NCBI RefSeq assembly: GCF_004023625.1
Contig: NZ_ML137710.1
Span: 1 to 64,000, forward strand
From: Streptomyces cavernae
Lineage (GTDB): Bacteria; Actinomycetota; Actinomycetes; Streptomycetales; Streptomycetaceae
Reading direction: 5' to 3'
DNA: 64,000 bases
Shown: in pieces, positions 15,220-22,136 of the stretch
Layout: each line of letters begins with the position of its first letter
Numbering within the stretch: position 1 is the stretch's first letter
The notes under the pieces: model-generated
The model's database searches: none
Seen by the model: only the letters and a program-made list of their open reading frames with translations
What the model was told of the DNA's origin: nothing
Made by a program: the position numbers and the translations under genes

Positions 15220-15251
15220 CCCCCGAGATCAACAATCAGTTATCTCGGGGG
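15220..15251. terminator. Hairpin terminator
   Basis: CCCCCGAGAT (15220-15229) pairs perfectly with ATCTCGGGGG (15242-15251) over a 12-base loop. On the minus strand it lies 78 bases past the stop of the 71-residue gene and is followed by GTTTTCG, so it separates that gene from the winged-helix operon. Confidence 0.75.
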
Positions 15252-15328
15252 GTCTATTCATCACGCTATGTAAGGTATAGTTACTCGTCCTGTCCGCTAT
15301 TCGGTGAGTGTGTGATCAAGATCACTCT

Positions 15329-15544
15329 CTAGGGAGCTGTACTTGAAGCACTCCCGATGCTAGATACCGGCGCTGCGCGTCCGGCTAGCGCTTCCTGTGC
15401 GAACGCTGCTGAACGGCTCTCCAGTGCGCCTACGAAGTTGCGCACGCCATCCTCGGCTAGCTGTGCCCCTTGCTCGCTGCGCTGCGCCGTGTCGGCTCCC
15501 ATGCGATCGATTACGTCAAGGTCGTGTGGCTGTCCAGGTCCCAT
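15329..15544 (-). CDS. Small hydrophilic protein of the element
   Basis: 71 residues from ATG 15544, preceded by AGGAGAG at good spacing. It has an acidic helical middle (DRMGADTAQRSEQGAQLAED) and a Ser/Ala-rich tail. No family recognised. A GTGATC-AA-GATCAC palindrome (15312-15325) lies directly after its stop. It has its own promoter and terminator. Confidence 0.5.
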   Translation of the reverse strand: MGPGQPHDLDVIDRMGADTAQRSEQGAQLAEDGVRNFVGALESRSAAFAQEALAGRAAPVSSIGSASSTAP

Positions 15545-15623
15545 GTCTCTCTCCTCTGTCTTGCCTGTCTCATCTCTCCGCCTCTGCTCATCCCCTAAGG
15601 GAGAGGGAAAGTTCTTTTTCACC

Positions 15624-15848
15624 ATGATGGTTGCCTTTGCTGAGCTTGAGCGAGACATGATCGTGGAGCGCACCCGTGCCGGTCTGGACGCCGCCAAGGC
15701 TCAGGGGCGTACCGGTGGCCGTCCGTCCGTCATCACTGAGGACGTGCTGACTGTCGCCAAGGCTCGTAAGGCCAAGGGGGAGAGCATCACCGCCATTGCC
15801 AAGGCTCTTGGAGTCTCCCGCGCCACCCTGTACCGGCACCTTGGCTAG
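15624..15848 (+). CDS. Serine resolvase C-terminal part (no catalytic domain)
   Basis: From ATG 15624 (or 15627) the frame gives 74 residues. They match the end of a Tn3-type resolvase: helix E (MVAFAELERDMIVERTRAGL), the arm AKAQGRTGGRP and the HTH (VLTVAKARKAKGESITAIAKALGVSRATLYRHLG). The catalytic Ser domain (about 110 residues) is missing; upstream the frame reads FFFT and then loses similarity. GGGAGAGGG lies upstream of the ATG. It is either a resolvase fragment or a domesticated DNA-binding protein. Its place 170 bases from attR would suit a recombination directionality factor, but that is inference. Confidence 0.6.
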   Translation: MMVAFAELERDMIVERTRAGLDAAKAQGRTGGRPSVITEDVLTVAKARKAKGESITAIAKALGVSRATLYRHLG

Positions 15849-15871
15849 CTCTCACGCTCCCCCCACCACTT

Positions 15872-15901
15872 TGAGCCTCTGCCTTCACTGGTAGGGGCTC
15901 A
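15872..15901 (+). terminator. Hairpin terminator before attR
   Basis: TGAGCCTCTGCC (15872-15883) and GGTAGGGGCTCA (15890-15901) form a 12-bp stem with two G-U pairs and a 6-base loop, followed by GTCTCGTTTT. It ends the resolvase-fragment transcript and insulates the cold-shock gene. Confidence 0.8.
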
Positions 15902-16006
15902 GTCTCGTTTTAAGGCGTGTCCGGCTGGAGAGACCCCCGGTAGGCTGTCTCAACGGCAGATCAAGGGTGTCCGGCCAGTCCGGGAGCGATCGAGGGAGCG
16001 TGTGCT

Positions 16007-16390
16007 TTGCCGACTGGCAAGGTCAAGTGGTTCAACAGCGAGAAGGGCTTCGGCTTTCTCTCCCGTGACGACGGCGGCGACGTCTTCGTCCATTCCTCGG
16101 TCCTGCCCGCCGGAGTCGATGCCCTGAAGCCCGGTCAGCGCGTCGAGTTCGGTGTGGTCGCCGGGCAGCGCGGGGACCAGGCGCTCTCGGTGACCCTGCT
16201 GGACCCGACCCCGTCGGTCGCCGCCGCCCAGCGCCGCAAGCCGGACGAGCTGGCCTCCATCGTGCAGGATCTGACGACCCTCCTCGAGAACATCACCCCG
16301 ATGCTGGAGAAGGGCCGCTATCCCGACAAGGCGTCCGGCAAGAAGATCGCGGGCCTGCTGCGCGCGGTCGCGGACCAACTCGACGTGTGA
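16007..16390 (+). CDS. Cold-shock-domain protein, 5' end rebuilt by the integrative element
   Basis: 127 residues: a cold-shock domain (about 1-66) with RNP1 KGFGFLSRD and RNP2 VFVHSSV, then a 60-residue helical C-terminal extension (LASIVQDLTTLLENITPMLEKG). It binds single-stranded nucleic acid as RNA chaperone or regulator. The start is TTG 16007 with GAGGGAG 8 bases upstream. The first bases (TTG CCG ACT) come from the integrated element; the original start GTG CCT ACC is now at 8827. The protein sequence PTGKVKWFN is kept. Its expression must now depend on a promoter at the right end of the element. Confidence 0.93.
   Translation: MPTGKVKWFNSEKGFGFLSRDDGGDVFVHSSVLPAGVDALKPGQRVEFGVVAGQRGDQALSVTLLDPTPSVAAAQRRKPDELASIVQDLTTLLENITPMLEKGRYPDKASGKKIAGLLRAVADQLDV
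16016..16027. other. attR core of the integrative element
   Basis: GGCAAGGTCAAG, identical to 8836-8847. It forms codons 4-7 of the current cold-shock gene; bases to its left (TTGCCGACT) belong to the element. Confidence 0.85.
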
Positions 16391-16471
16391 CGATCACCGT
16401 TCCTCGTGTGACGATCCCCGCTCGACGTGTGATGGTGTCCGCTCGAAGTGTGACGGCCTGTCCGCTCGGCC

Positions 16472-17332
16472 CTACGGAAACCTCAGCGCGTCCGGCCCGA
16501 GGGGCGGCACCAGCCCCTCGGCCGCCGCTCGCGTGAGCAGGCCGCGTACCGCCGCGTACCCCTCGTCGCCCAGGTCGGCCGTGAACTCGTTGACGTACAG
16601 CCCGATGTGCTGGTCGGCGACGGCCGGGTCCATCTCCTGGGCGTGCTCGAGGACGTAGGGGCGGGAGGCCTCGGGGTCGTCCCAGGCCGCGCGGACCGAG
16701 GCGCGGGCCGCCTCGGCGAGCCGCCGCAGCGTGTCCTCGCCCAGCGAGCGCCGGGCGAGGATCGCGCCCAGGGGGATCGGCAGGCCGGTGGTGTCCTCCC
16801 AGTGCTCGCCCATGTCGGCGAGCTTCACCAGACCGTAGTTCTGGTACGTGAAGCGTGCCTCGTGGATGACCAGTCCCGCGTCGACCTTCCCGTCCCGCAC
16901 GGCCGGCATGATCTCGTGGAACGGCATCACGACGATCTCGCCCACCCGGCCGGGCACGGTGTCCGCGGCCCACAGCCGGAACAGCAGGTAGGCCGTCGAG
17001 CGCTCGCTGGGCACGGCCACCGTCCGCCCCACCAGGTCCGCGCCGGGCTCCCGCGTCAGCACCAGCGGACCGCAGCCCCGCCCCAGTGCCCCGCCGCAGG
17101 GCAGCAGCGCGTACTCGTCGAGGACGTAGGGCAGAACGGCGTACGACACCTTCAGCACGTCGCCCTCGCCGCGCTCGGCCATCGCGTTGGTGATGTCGAT
17201 GTCCGCGAAGGTCACGTCGAGCGCGGGCGCACCCGGTACGCGGCCGTGGGCCCACGCGTCGAAGACGAAGGTGTCGTTCGGACAGGGCGAGAAGGCGATC
17301 TGCAGGGCTTCCCCGGGCTGTGCAGGTGTCAT
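16472..17332 (-). CDS. mqnD: 1,4-dihydroxy-6-naphthoate synthase
   Basis: 286 residues from ATG 17332, which overlaps the stop of mqnB (ATGA). MqnD converts cyclic dehypoxanthinyl futalosine to 1,4-dihydroxy-6-naphthoate in the futalosine route to menaquinone. The fold is that of periplasmic-binding proteins but it is cytoplasmic. Family motifs: FSPCPNDTFVFDAWAHG near the N-terminus, ADIDITNAMAERGE, KVSYAVLPYV, GLVIHEARFTYQNYGL (catalytic His in HEARF) and GLPIPLGAI. Length is normal. It is coupled to the preceding pathway gene, mqnB. Confidence 0.93.
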   Translation of the reverse strand: MTPAQPGEALQIAFSPCPNDTFVFDAWAHGRVPGAPALDVTFADIDITNAMAERGEGDVLKVSYAVLPYVLDEYALLPCGGALGRGCGPLVLTREPGADLVGRTVAVPSERSTAYLLFRLWAADTVPGRVGEIVVMPFHEIMPAVRDGKVDAGLVIHEARFTYQNYGLVKLADMGEHWEDTTGLPIPLGAILARRSLGEDTLRRLAEAARASVRAAWDDPEASRPYVLEHAQEMDPAVADQHIGLYVNEFTADLGDEGYAAVRGLLTRAAAEGLVPPLGPDALRFP

Positions 17333-18405
17333 ACCGGTTTCCAACTCTCCAGCAGCGGGCGGATCTTCCCGAAGCCCTCGGCCAGGGCGGCCAGGGCGTC
17401 CCCGATGCGCCAGGCGGCACGGTCACGGGGGCCGACGGGATTGGAGACGGCGCGCAGTTCCACGACCGGCACGCCATGGGCCGCCGCCGCCTCGGCCACC
17501 CCGAAGCCTTCCATGGCCTCGGCCAGGGCGCGGGGATGGCGCCGCCGGAGTTCCGCCGCGCGTTCGGCGGTGCCGGTGACGGTGGAAACGGTGAGCACGG
17601 TGCCGATGGCCGCTCCGGTGGCGGCGGCGATCTCCCGTACGAGGGAATCCGGGGGCCGGTGGCTGACGGTTCCGAAGCCCAGCTCGGTGACCGGTACGAA
17701 GCCCGCCGGGGTCTCGGCCCCGAGGTCGGCGGCGGTGATCTCGTCGGCGACGACGAGGGAACCCAGGGGGGCGCCGGGCTGGAAACCGCCGGCGATCCCG
17801 GCGGAGACGACGAGCGAGTACGGGGCGCCGGCGAGCGCGGCGGCGGTGAGGGCCGAGGCGGTGGTGGCGGCGGCGCGGGCCGGACCGACGCCGACGGCGA
17901 GCACGGTCACCGCGTCAACCGGCGCACCAGGGGCTCCGGCTGTATCGGGGGCTCCGGATGCAACGTGGGCTCCGGCTGTATCGGGGGCTCCGGATGCAAC
18001 GGGGGCTCCGGCGGTATCGGGGGCTCCGGATGCAACGGGGGCTCCGGCGGTATCGGGGGCTCCGGATGCAACGGGGGCTCCGGCGGTATCGGGGGCTCCG
18101 GATGCAACGGGGGCTCCGGTTGCATCGGCGGCTGCGGTTGCATTGAGGGCTGCGGGCGCCCCAGGGGCTCCGGCAGCACTTGGGGCTCCCGCCGCACCGA
18201 GTGCTCCGGAAGGACCGGGCGCTCCGGGTGCCTCATGCGGGTCATCTGACGTTCCCGGTGCCACAGGTGTGCGGGGCGCCGTGGCGGATGTGCCTGGCGC
18301 GCCCAGTGTGCCGCCGGGCGGGAACGCCCTCGCCACCGCGTCCCGTTCGGCGGGGACGGCGGTGGCGACGAGGATGCGTACGGGGACTGCCGAGGGCGTG
18401 ATCAG
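17329..18405 (-). CDS. mqnB: Futalosine hydrolase with a large internal repeat insertion
   Basis: MqnB removes hypoxanthine (or adenine-type base) from futalosine in menaquinone synthesis. The nucleoside-phosphorylase-like core is intact: [19 protein letters not shown] at the start, [60 protein letters not shown] (catalytic region). Between the first helix and the second strand lies about 125 residues of Ala/Gly/Pro repeats, so the protein is 358 residues instead of about 230. There is no ATG, GTG or TTG before RILVATAV. The best start is CTG 18405, overlapping the stop of the upstream gene as CTGA. Confidence 0.88.
   Translation of the reverse strand: MITPSAVPVRILVATAVPAERDAVARAFPPGGTLGAPGTSATAPRTPVAPGTSDDPHEAPGAPGPSGALGAAGAPSAAGAPGAPAALNATAAADATGAPVASGAPDTAGAPVASGAPDTAGAPVASGAPDTAGAPVASGAPDTAGAHVASGAPDTAGAPGAPVDAVTVLAVGVGPARAAATTASALTAAALAGAPYSLVVSAGIAGGFQPGAPLGSLVVADEITAADLGAETPAGFVPVTELGFGTVSHRPPDSLVREIAAATGAAIGTVLTVSTVTGTAERAAELRRRHPRALAEAMEGFGVAEAAAAHGVPVVELRAVSNPVGPRDRAAWRIGDALAALAEGFGKIRPLLESWKPV
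17929..18130. repeat. 36-bp minisatellite inside mqnB
   Basis: About five and a half copies of a 36-bp unit built from two related 18-bp halves (GGGGGCTCCGGATGCAAC and GGGGGCTCCGGCGGTATC). On the minus strand it encodes the 12-residue repeat [12 protein letters not shown]. The copies are nearly identical, so expansion is recent. The unit length is a multiple of three, keeping the frame. Degenerate flanking copies extend to about 18235. Confidence 0.9.
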
Positions 18406-18881
18406 GAATCCTTCTTGAGCCGGTAGTTCCACAGGCCGCTGACGCTGTTGGCGTCCTTGCCGTCCGCCTTCACGGAGACCAGCGTGGAGGAGCCCTGGGC
18501 GCCGTACTGGGCGTTGAAGAACACGCTGCCCGGGATCGTCCGGTACGTCTTCTTGCTGGAGTCGGTCAGCGGCTGGCCGTTCATCAGGATCGTCCAGCCC
18601 TTGTCCGCGATCTCCGGGTCGACGCCGAACCGCACGGTCGCGTCCGGGTCGACCTTGATCGACTCGATGTCCGTGTTCTTCAGGCACTTCGCCAGCTCTG
18701 CGCTCGGCAGGGTCTTGCCGTCGTCGTAGCAGGTGGCCTCGGAGTTCACCGAGTCGTCGCCGACAGTGATGGTGGCCAGCGGAGTCGGCTTCTCGCAGGC
18801 GGACAGGGCGAGGAGCCCGGCGGACACCGCGCCCACGGCGGCGATGGCCCGGCGGCGGTTGGCGAAACGCAGGGAGGTCAT
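18402..18881 (-). CDS. DUF2771 lipoprotein
   Basis: 159 residues with a lipoprotein signal: basic N-terminus (RFANRRR), hydrophobic segment and lipobox LALSAC, so it should be anchored on the outer face of the membrane. The rest (TITVGDDSVNSEATCYDDGK, VFFNAQYGAQGSSTLVSVKA) matches the DUF2771 family of actinobacteria, function unknown. Its stop overlaps the CTG start proposed for mqnB, so the three genes form one operon. The two Cys after the lipobox could form a disulphide. Confidence 0.85.
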   Translation of the reverse strand: MTSLRFANRRRAIAAVGAVSAGLLALSACEKPTPLATITVGDDSVNSEATCYDDGKTLPSAELAKCLKNTDIESIKVDPDATVRFGVDPEIADKGWTILMNGQPLTDSSKKTYRTIPGSVFFNAQYGAQGSSTLVSVKADGKDANSVSGLWNYRLKKDS

Positions 18882-18990
18882 GGGCGAAGGCTATCGGGCG
18901 TGTCGGGTCGGCTCCCCATGTGGGGGTGTCGCGTTCCGGCGCCGTCCCGTTCGCGGGGCGGAACGAACCCGCCACTGGCCGGCCGCCCGC

Positions 18991-20415
18991 TCAGCTCACC
19001 CGGGTACGCGAGACCCCTCCATGGCGGGCCGAGGAGAGCAGGCCGCGGACCGTGGTGAGCCAGCCGGTGGCCACGATGCCGGAGGCCACCGCCAGGCCGA
19101 GCACCCCGTTCAACGGCAGCGCGATGCCGATCGCCCCACCGACCACCCAGGACATCTGCAGCAGCGTCTCGGACCGCGCGAAGGCCGAGGTACGCACGAC
19201 CTCCGGCACGTCCCGCTGGATCAGGGCGTCCAGTGAGAGCTTCGACAGCGCCTGCGCGAACCCGGCGAACGCCGCCAGCACCGCCAACAGGAAAGCGCTG
19301 AAGAACACCGCCGAGGCGATCGCCACCCCGAGCACCACCGCGATCACCGTCACGATGATCACCTCGGGCGCCCGTGATCTCAGCCAGGCCCCGACCGCCG
19401 TGCCCAGGGCGTTGCCCGTGCCCGCCGCTACCCCGACTATGCCCAGCGAGACGGCCGCGCTCTGGCCGCCCAGCGGGTGCTCGCGCAGCAGGAAGGCGAG
19501 GAAGAAGATCAGGAAACCGGACAGACAGCGCAGCGAGGCGTTGGCGGCCAGCGCGTGGGTGACGGCGATGCCGACCGTGCGCAGGCCGGGCCGTTTGATC
19601 TCCTTGCGGTGCGGCCCGTGCAGATGCTGCTCGTCGGCCGCCAGCAGCGCCTTGTCCTCGCCCTTGGCGGAGTCGACCTTGGGGTCCAGCGAGAACGACA
19701 GGAACGTTCCCGCTACGAAGATCACGAAGGCTCCGTACAGCGGATAGCGGGGGCCCAGCGCCTGCAGGCCCGCACCGATCGGCGCCGCCACACCGGTGGC
19801 GAGCAGACCGCCGAGCGTGACCCGGGAGTTGGCCTTCACCAGGGAGAAGCGGGGAGGCAGCAGGCGTGGCACCACGGCGCTTCTGACCACGCCGTACGCC
19901 TTCGAGGCGACCAGCACGCCGAGCGCCGCCGGATACAGCTCGATGCTGCCGGTGACGACTGCCCCGGACAGCAGCAGGGCGAGCAGCGCCCGAGCCAGCA
20001 TCGCGCTCGCCATCGCGGCGCGGCGGCCGTGCGGCACCCGGTCCAGGAGGGGACCGATCACCGGGGCGAGCAGGGTGAAGGGGGCCATGGTGATGGCGAG
20101 GTACAGCGCCACCCGGCCGCGTGCCTCGTCCGTCGGGACGGAGAAGAACACCGTGGAGGCGAGCGCGACCGTGATCATCACGTCGCCCGCGCCGTTGACC
20201 GCGTGCAGTTCGATCAGTTTGCCGAGGCCGGATTCGCCGGCGCCCTGGGCGTGGGTCGCGCGGCGGATCCCGCGAGCCGTTCCCGTGAACGGCAGGTGCA
20301 GGGCACGGGCTACCGAGCGGACGGCCCGTCGTACGGGACCGGATCCGCTCTCCTTGCCGAGTCCCCTCGCACCACCGGTTCCGGTGGCACCCCGGGGTGA
20401 CCGTGCGGTTGCCAC
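18991..20415 (-). CDS. MFS transporter
   Basis: 474 residues with about 12 membrane segments. The cytoplasmic N-terminus is long (about 60 residues). The loop after TM2-3 reads GPLLDRVPHGRRAAMASAM, the typical MFS motif A (GxxxDRxGRR). A charged central loop (VDSAKGEDKALLAADEQHLHGPHRKEI) separates the halves. The substrate is unknown. GTG 20415 is chosen; the frame is open upstream without similarity. It is divergent from the DUF3027 gene. Confidence 0.85.
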   Translation of the reverse strand: MATARSPRGATGTGGARGLGKESGSGPVRRAVRSVARALHLPFTGTARGIRRATHAQGAGESGLGKLIELHAVNGAGDVMITVALASTVFFSVPTDEARGRVALYLAITMAPFTLLAPVIGPLLDRVPHGRRAAMASAMLARALLALLLSGAVVTGSIELYPAALGVLVASKAYGVVRSAVVPRLLPPRFSLVKANSRVTLGGLLATGVAAPIGAGLQALGPRYPLYGAFVIFVAGTFLSFSLDPKVDSAKGEDKALLAADEQHLHGPHRKEIKRPGLRTVGIAVTHALAANASLRCLSGFLIFFLAFLLREHPLGGQSAAVSLGIVGVAAGTGNALGTAVGAWLRSRAPEVIIVTVIAVVLGVAIASAVFFSAFLLAVLAAFAGFAQALSKLSLDALIQRDVPEVVRTSAFARSETLLQMSWVVGGAIGIALPLNGVLGLAVASGIVATGWLTTVRGLLSSARHGGVSRTRVS

Positions 20416-20948
20416 CCCGTCATAGTGCCCCGTCGGCGGCGGCACTAGTGCGGTTACGGCACGTATGGCCCTGTGGGGGAGCGGGGGACGAGAGGCACGA
20501 GCGAGGGATCGGGGGCAGGCGAAGCGGGGAATATGCCCGCTTTCTTCATCATTTGCCGACGGTTCTCGGGGCGGTTGACGGCCGGTTGGCGGTTTGCCGC
20601 GGGTTCCATGTCCGTTCGCTGTGAGCGTTGCACACCGGGCGGGCGCGAGGGTGCTCCGGCCTGACGCCGCGAACGAGCGGGAGCGGCTCCGACTCCGGTG
20701 TGGGCGCGGGGGCCCGGAGAAGGTAGCGTGCGTAACGCGCCTGCGGCGGTTGTTCTCGGCCGCGCGCCTGCCCGCCATACCGCAGAATGGATGGTGTAGG
20801 TGCGCCCGAGCGCGATCAGGCGCGGACGTCGACGCGGCCCTCCCCCGGTGCCCCAGCAGGCCCGGGAGGCGACCCCCCAGGCCGCTCCGTCCGCACCCCG
20901 CCGAGGGATGGCGCACCCGTGAGACGGCGTAGGAGAGAAGCGATACCT
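20416..20948. other. 533-bp divergent intergenic region
   Basis: The gap between the MFS and DUF3027 genes has no frame with coding-like composition and a ribosome site. It should hold both promoters. I see no palindrome or repeat that stands out. GGAGAG near 20931 is the ribosome site of the DUF3027 gene. Confidence 0.5.
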
Positions 20949-21875
20949 GTGAGCGCAGCGACAACGCGAAGCCGCACCCCCGACCGTCTGTGCGCCGAGG
21001 CCGTCGACCTCGCCCGGTCAGCCGCCGAGGAGGCCGCAGCGCCCGGAGTCGTGGGAGAGCACGCCGGGTTGATCTCCGAGGGAGACCGTGTTGTCACGCA
21101 CTTCTTCGAGTGCAAGGAGCCCGGTTACCGCGGCTGGCGCTGGGCGGTGACGGTGGCCCGGGCGTCCCGGGCGAAGGTGGTCACGCTCGACGAGACGGTC
21201 CTGCTGCCGGGACCCGACGCCCTGCTGGCGCCGGAGTGGGTGCCGTGGAGCGAGCGGCTCAGGCCCGGCGACATGGGCCCCGGCGACCTGCTGCCGACGG
21301 AGGCGGACGACCTCCGGCTGGAGCCGGGGTACACCGGCGAGGACGAGCCGGCGCCGAACGCCGCGGTGTCCGCGGAGATGGCCGAGCTGGTGGACGCGGA
21401 GGACGTCGAGGTGACGGCCCGGGTGCCGGCGGAGCTGCCGGCCGCGCCCGCGCGGGGCTCCATCGCGGCGGTCGCCGAGGAACTGGGGATGCGGCGGGCC
21501 CGGGTGCTGTCGCGGTACGGGCTGCACACCGCGGCGGACCGGTGGGAGGAGTCGTACGGCTCCAAGACGCCCATGGCGCAGGCGGCACCCGCGTCCTGTT
21601 TGAGCTGTGGGTTCCTGGCCCCGATCGGAGGGTCGCTGGGGCAGGCCTTCGGGGTGTGCGCCAATGAGTTCTCGCCCGCGGACGGGCGTGTGGTCTCGCT
21701 CGCCTACGGGTGCGGTGGCCACTCGGAGGCGGCGGTGATGCCGAAGCCGCCGCGGCCCGCTCCGCCGGTGATCGACGAGACGATCGTGGAGCCGTTCCCG
21801 CTGCGTCCCGCGCCCGACTCGGGTTCCGTGTCCGCTCCCGGCGAGGAGTCGACGGAGGAACTGGGGCACTCGTAG
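20949..21875 (+). CDS. DUF3027 protein
   Basis: 308 residues from GTG 20949 with GGAGAG upstream. The N-terminal part is WxW-rich (KEPGYRGWRWAVTVARA) and the centre conserved (LLAPEWVPWSERLRPGDMGPGDLLPT). A Cys cluster follows (ASCLSCGFLAPIGGSLGQ, FGVCANEF, YGCGGHSE), suggesting a zinc site. This is the DUF3027 family, conserved in actinobacteria without known function. The tail is proline-rich. Gene order mqnD-mqnB-DUF2771-MFS-DUF3027 is, as I recall, standard in Streptomyces. Confidence 0.85.
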   Translation: MSAATTRSRTPDRLCAEAVDLARSAAEEAAAPGVVGEHAGLISEGDRVVTHFFECKEPGYRGWRWAVTVARASRAKVVTLDETVLLPGPDALLAPEWVPWSERLRPGDMGPGDLLPTEADDLRLEPGYTGEDEPAPNAAVSAEMAELVDAEDVEVTARVPAELPAAPARGSIAAVAEELGMRRARVLSRYGLHTAADRWEESYGSKTPMAQAAPASCLSCGFLAPIGGSLGQAFGVCANEFSPADGRVVSLAYGCGGHSEAAVMPKPPRPAPPVIDETIVEPFPLRPAPDSGSVSAPGEESTEELGHS

Positions 21876-21974
21876 CGGGTTTTCGCCCCCTTCGCCTCAT
21901 CTGCCCTCTCCGCCCCTTCGGCCCCTCCTGTTGTCCCTCGACCCCGGGGGCCGCCGTCCCATGACCCCTCTTAT

Positions 21975-22012
21975 CGGCCTGAACGGCCTCGTCCTCACAG
22001 GCCGGACGGGCT
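21975..22012 (+). repeat. Dispersed 38-bp intergenic repeat, copy 1
   Basis: CGGCCTGAACGGCCT at its start and GCCGGACGGGCT at its end match the copy at 31706-31743 with about five differences. I recall this as a frequent intergenic repeat of Streptomyces genomes. The CGGCCTGAACGGCC part can form a small hairpin. Confidence 0.7.
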
Positions 22013-22136
22013 TGCGGGCTCTCGTCTGAGCGAGACTGGAGGCGGGCACCCGCCCGGCGCGAGCACCGGGGCGGAGCGCGGTACCTTCGTGGCGCTAGCC
22101 AAAAGCCGAGCGCAGGGGCGTGCGGTGCGAGGGAGT

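Larger units (their letters stand above)
8836..16027. mobile_element. Compact integrative element inserted in the cold-shock gene
   Basis: The 12-bp repeat GGCAAGGTCAAG occurs at 8836-8847 and 16016-16027, flanking about 7.18 kb of visibly lower-G+C DNA. The left copy follows the true 5' end of a cold-shock gene, the right copy precedes the rest of that gene. A large serine recombinase starts 40 bases inside the left end, as expected for attL. Inside are a GntR regulator, two small operons of winged-helix proteins, an iteron-like region and a resolvase C-terminal fragment. No structural phage genes, FtsK-type transfer ATPase, relaxase or toxin are recognisable. It may be a satellite, an integrating plasmid or a reduced prophage. 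Confidence 0.88.

Noticed and set aside
15545..15697. Longer form of the 71-residue element protein
   Set aside because: The extension is antisense to the resolvase fragment; AGGAGAG supports ATG 15544.
17929..18130. Regular repeats resembling a CRISPR array
   Set aside because: Units are contiguous without unique spacers and lie in frame in mqnB; a minisatellite.
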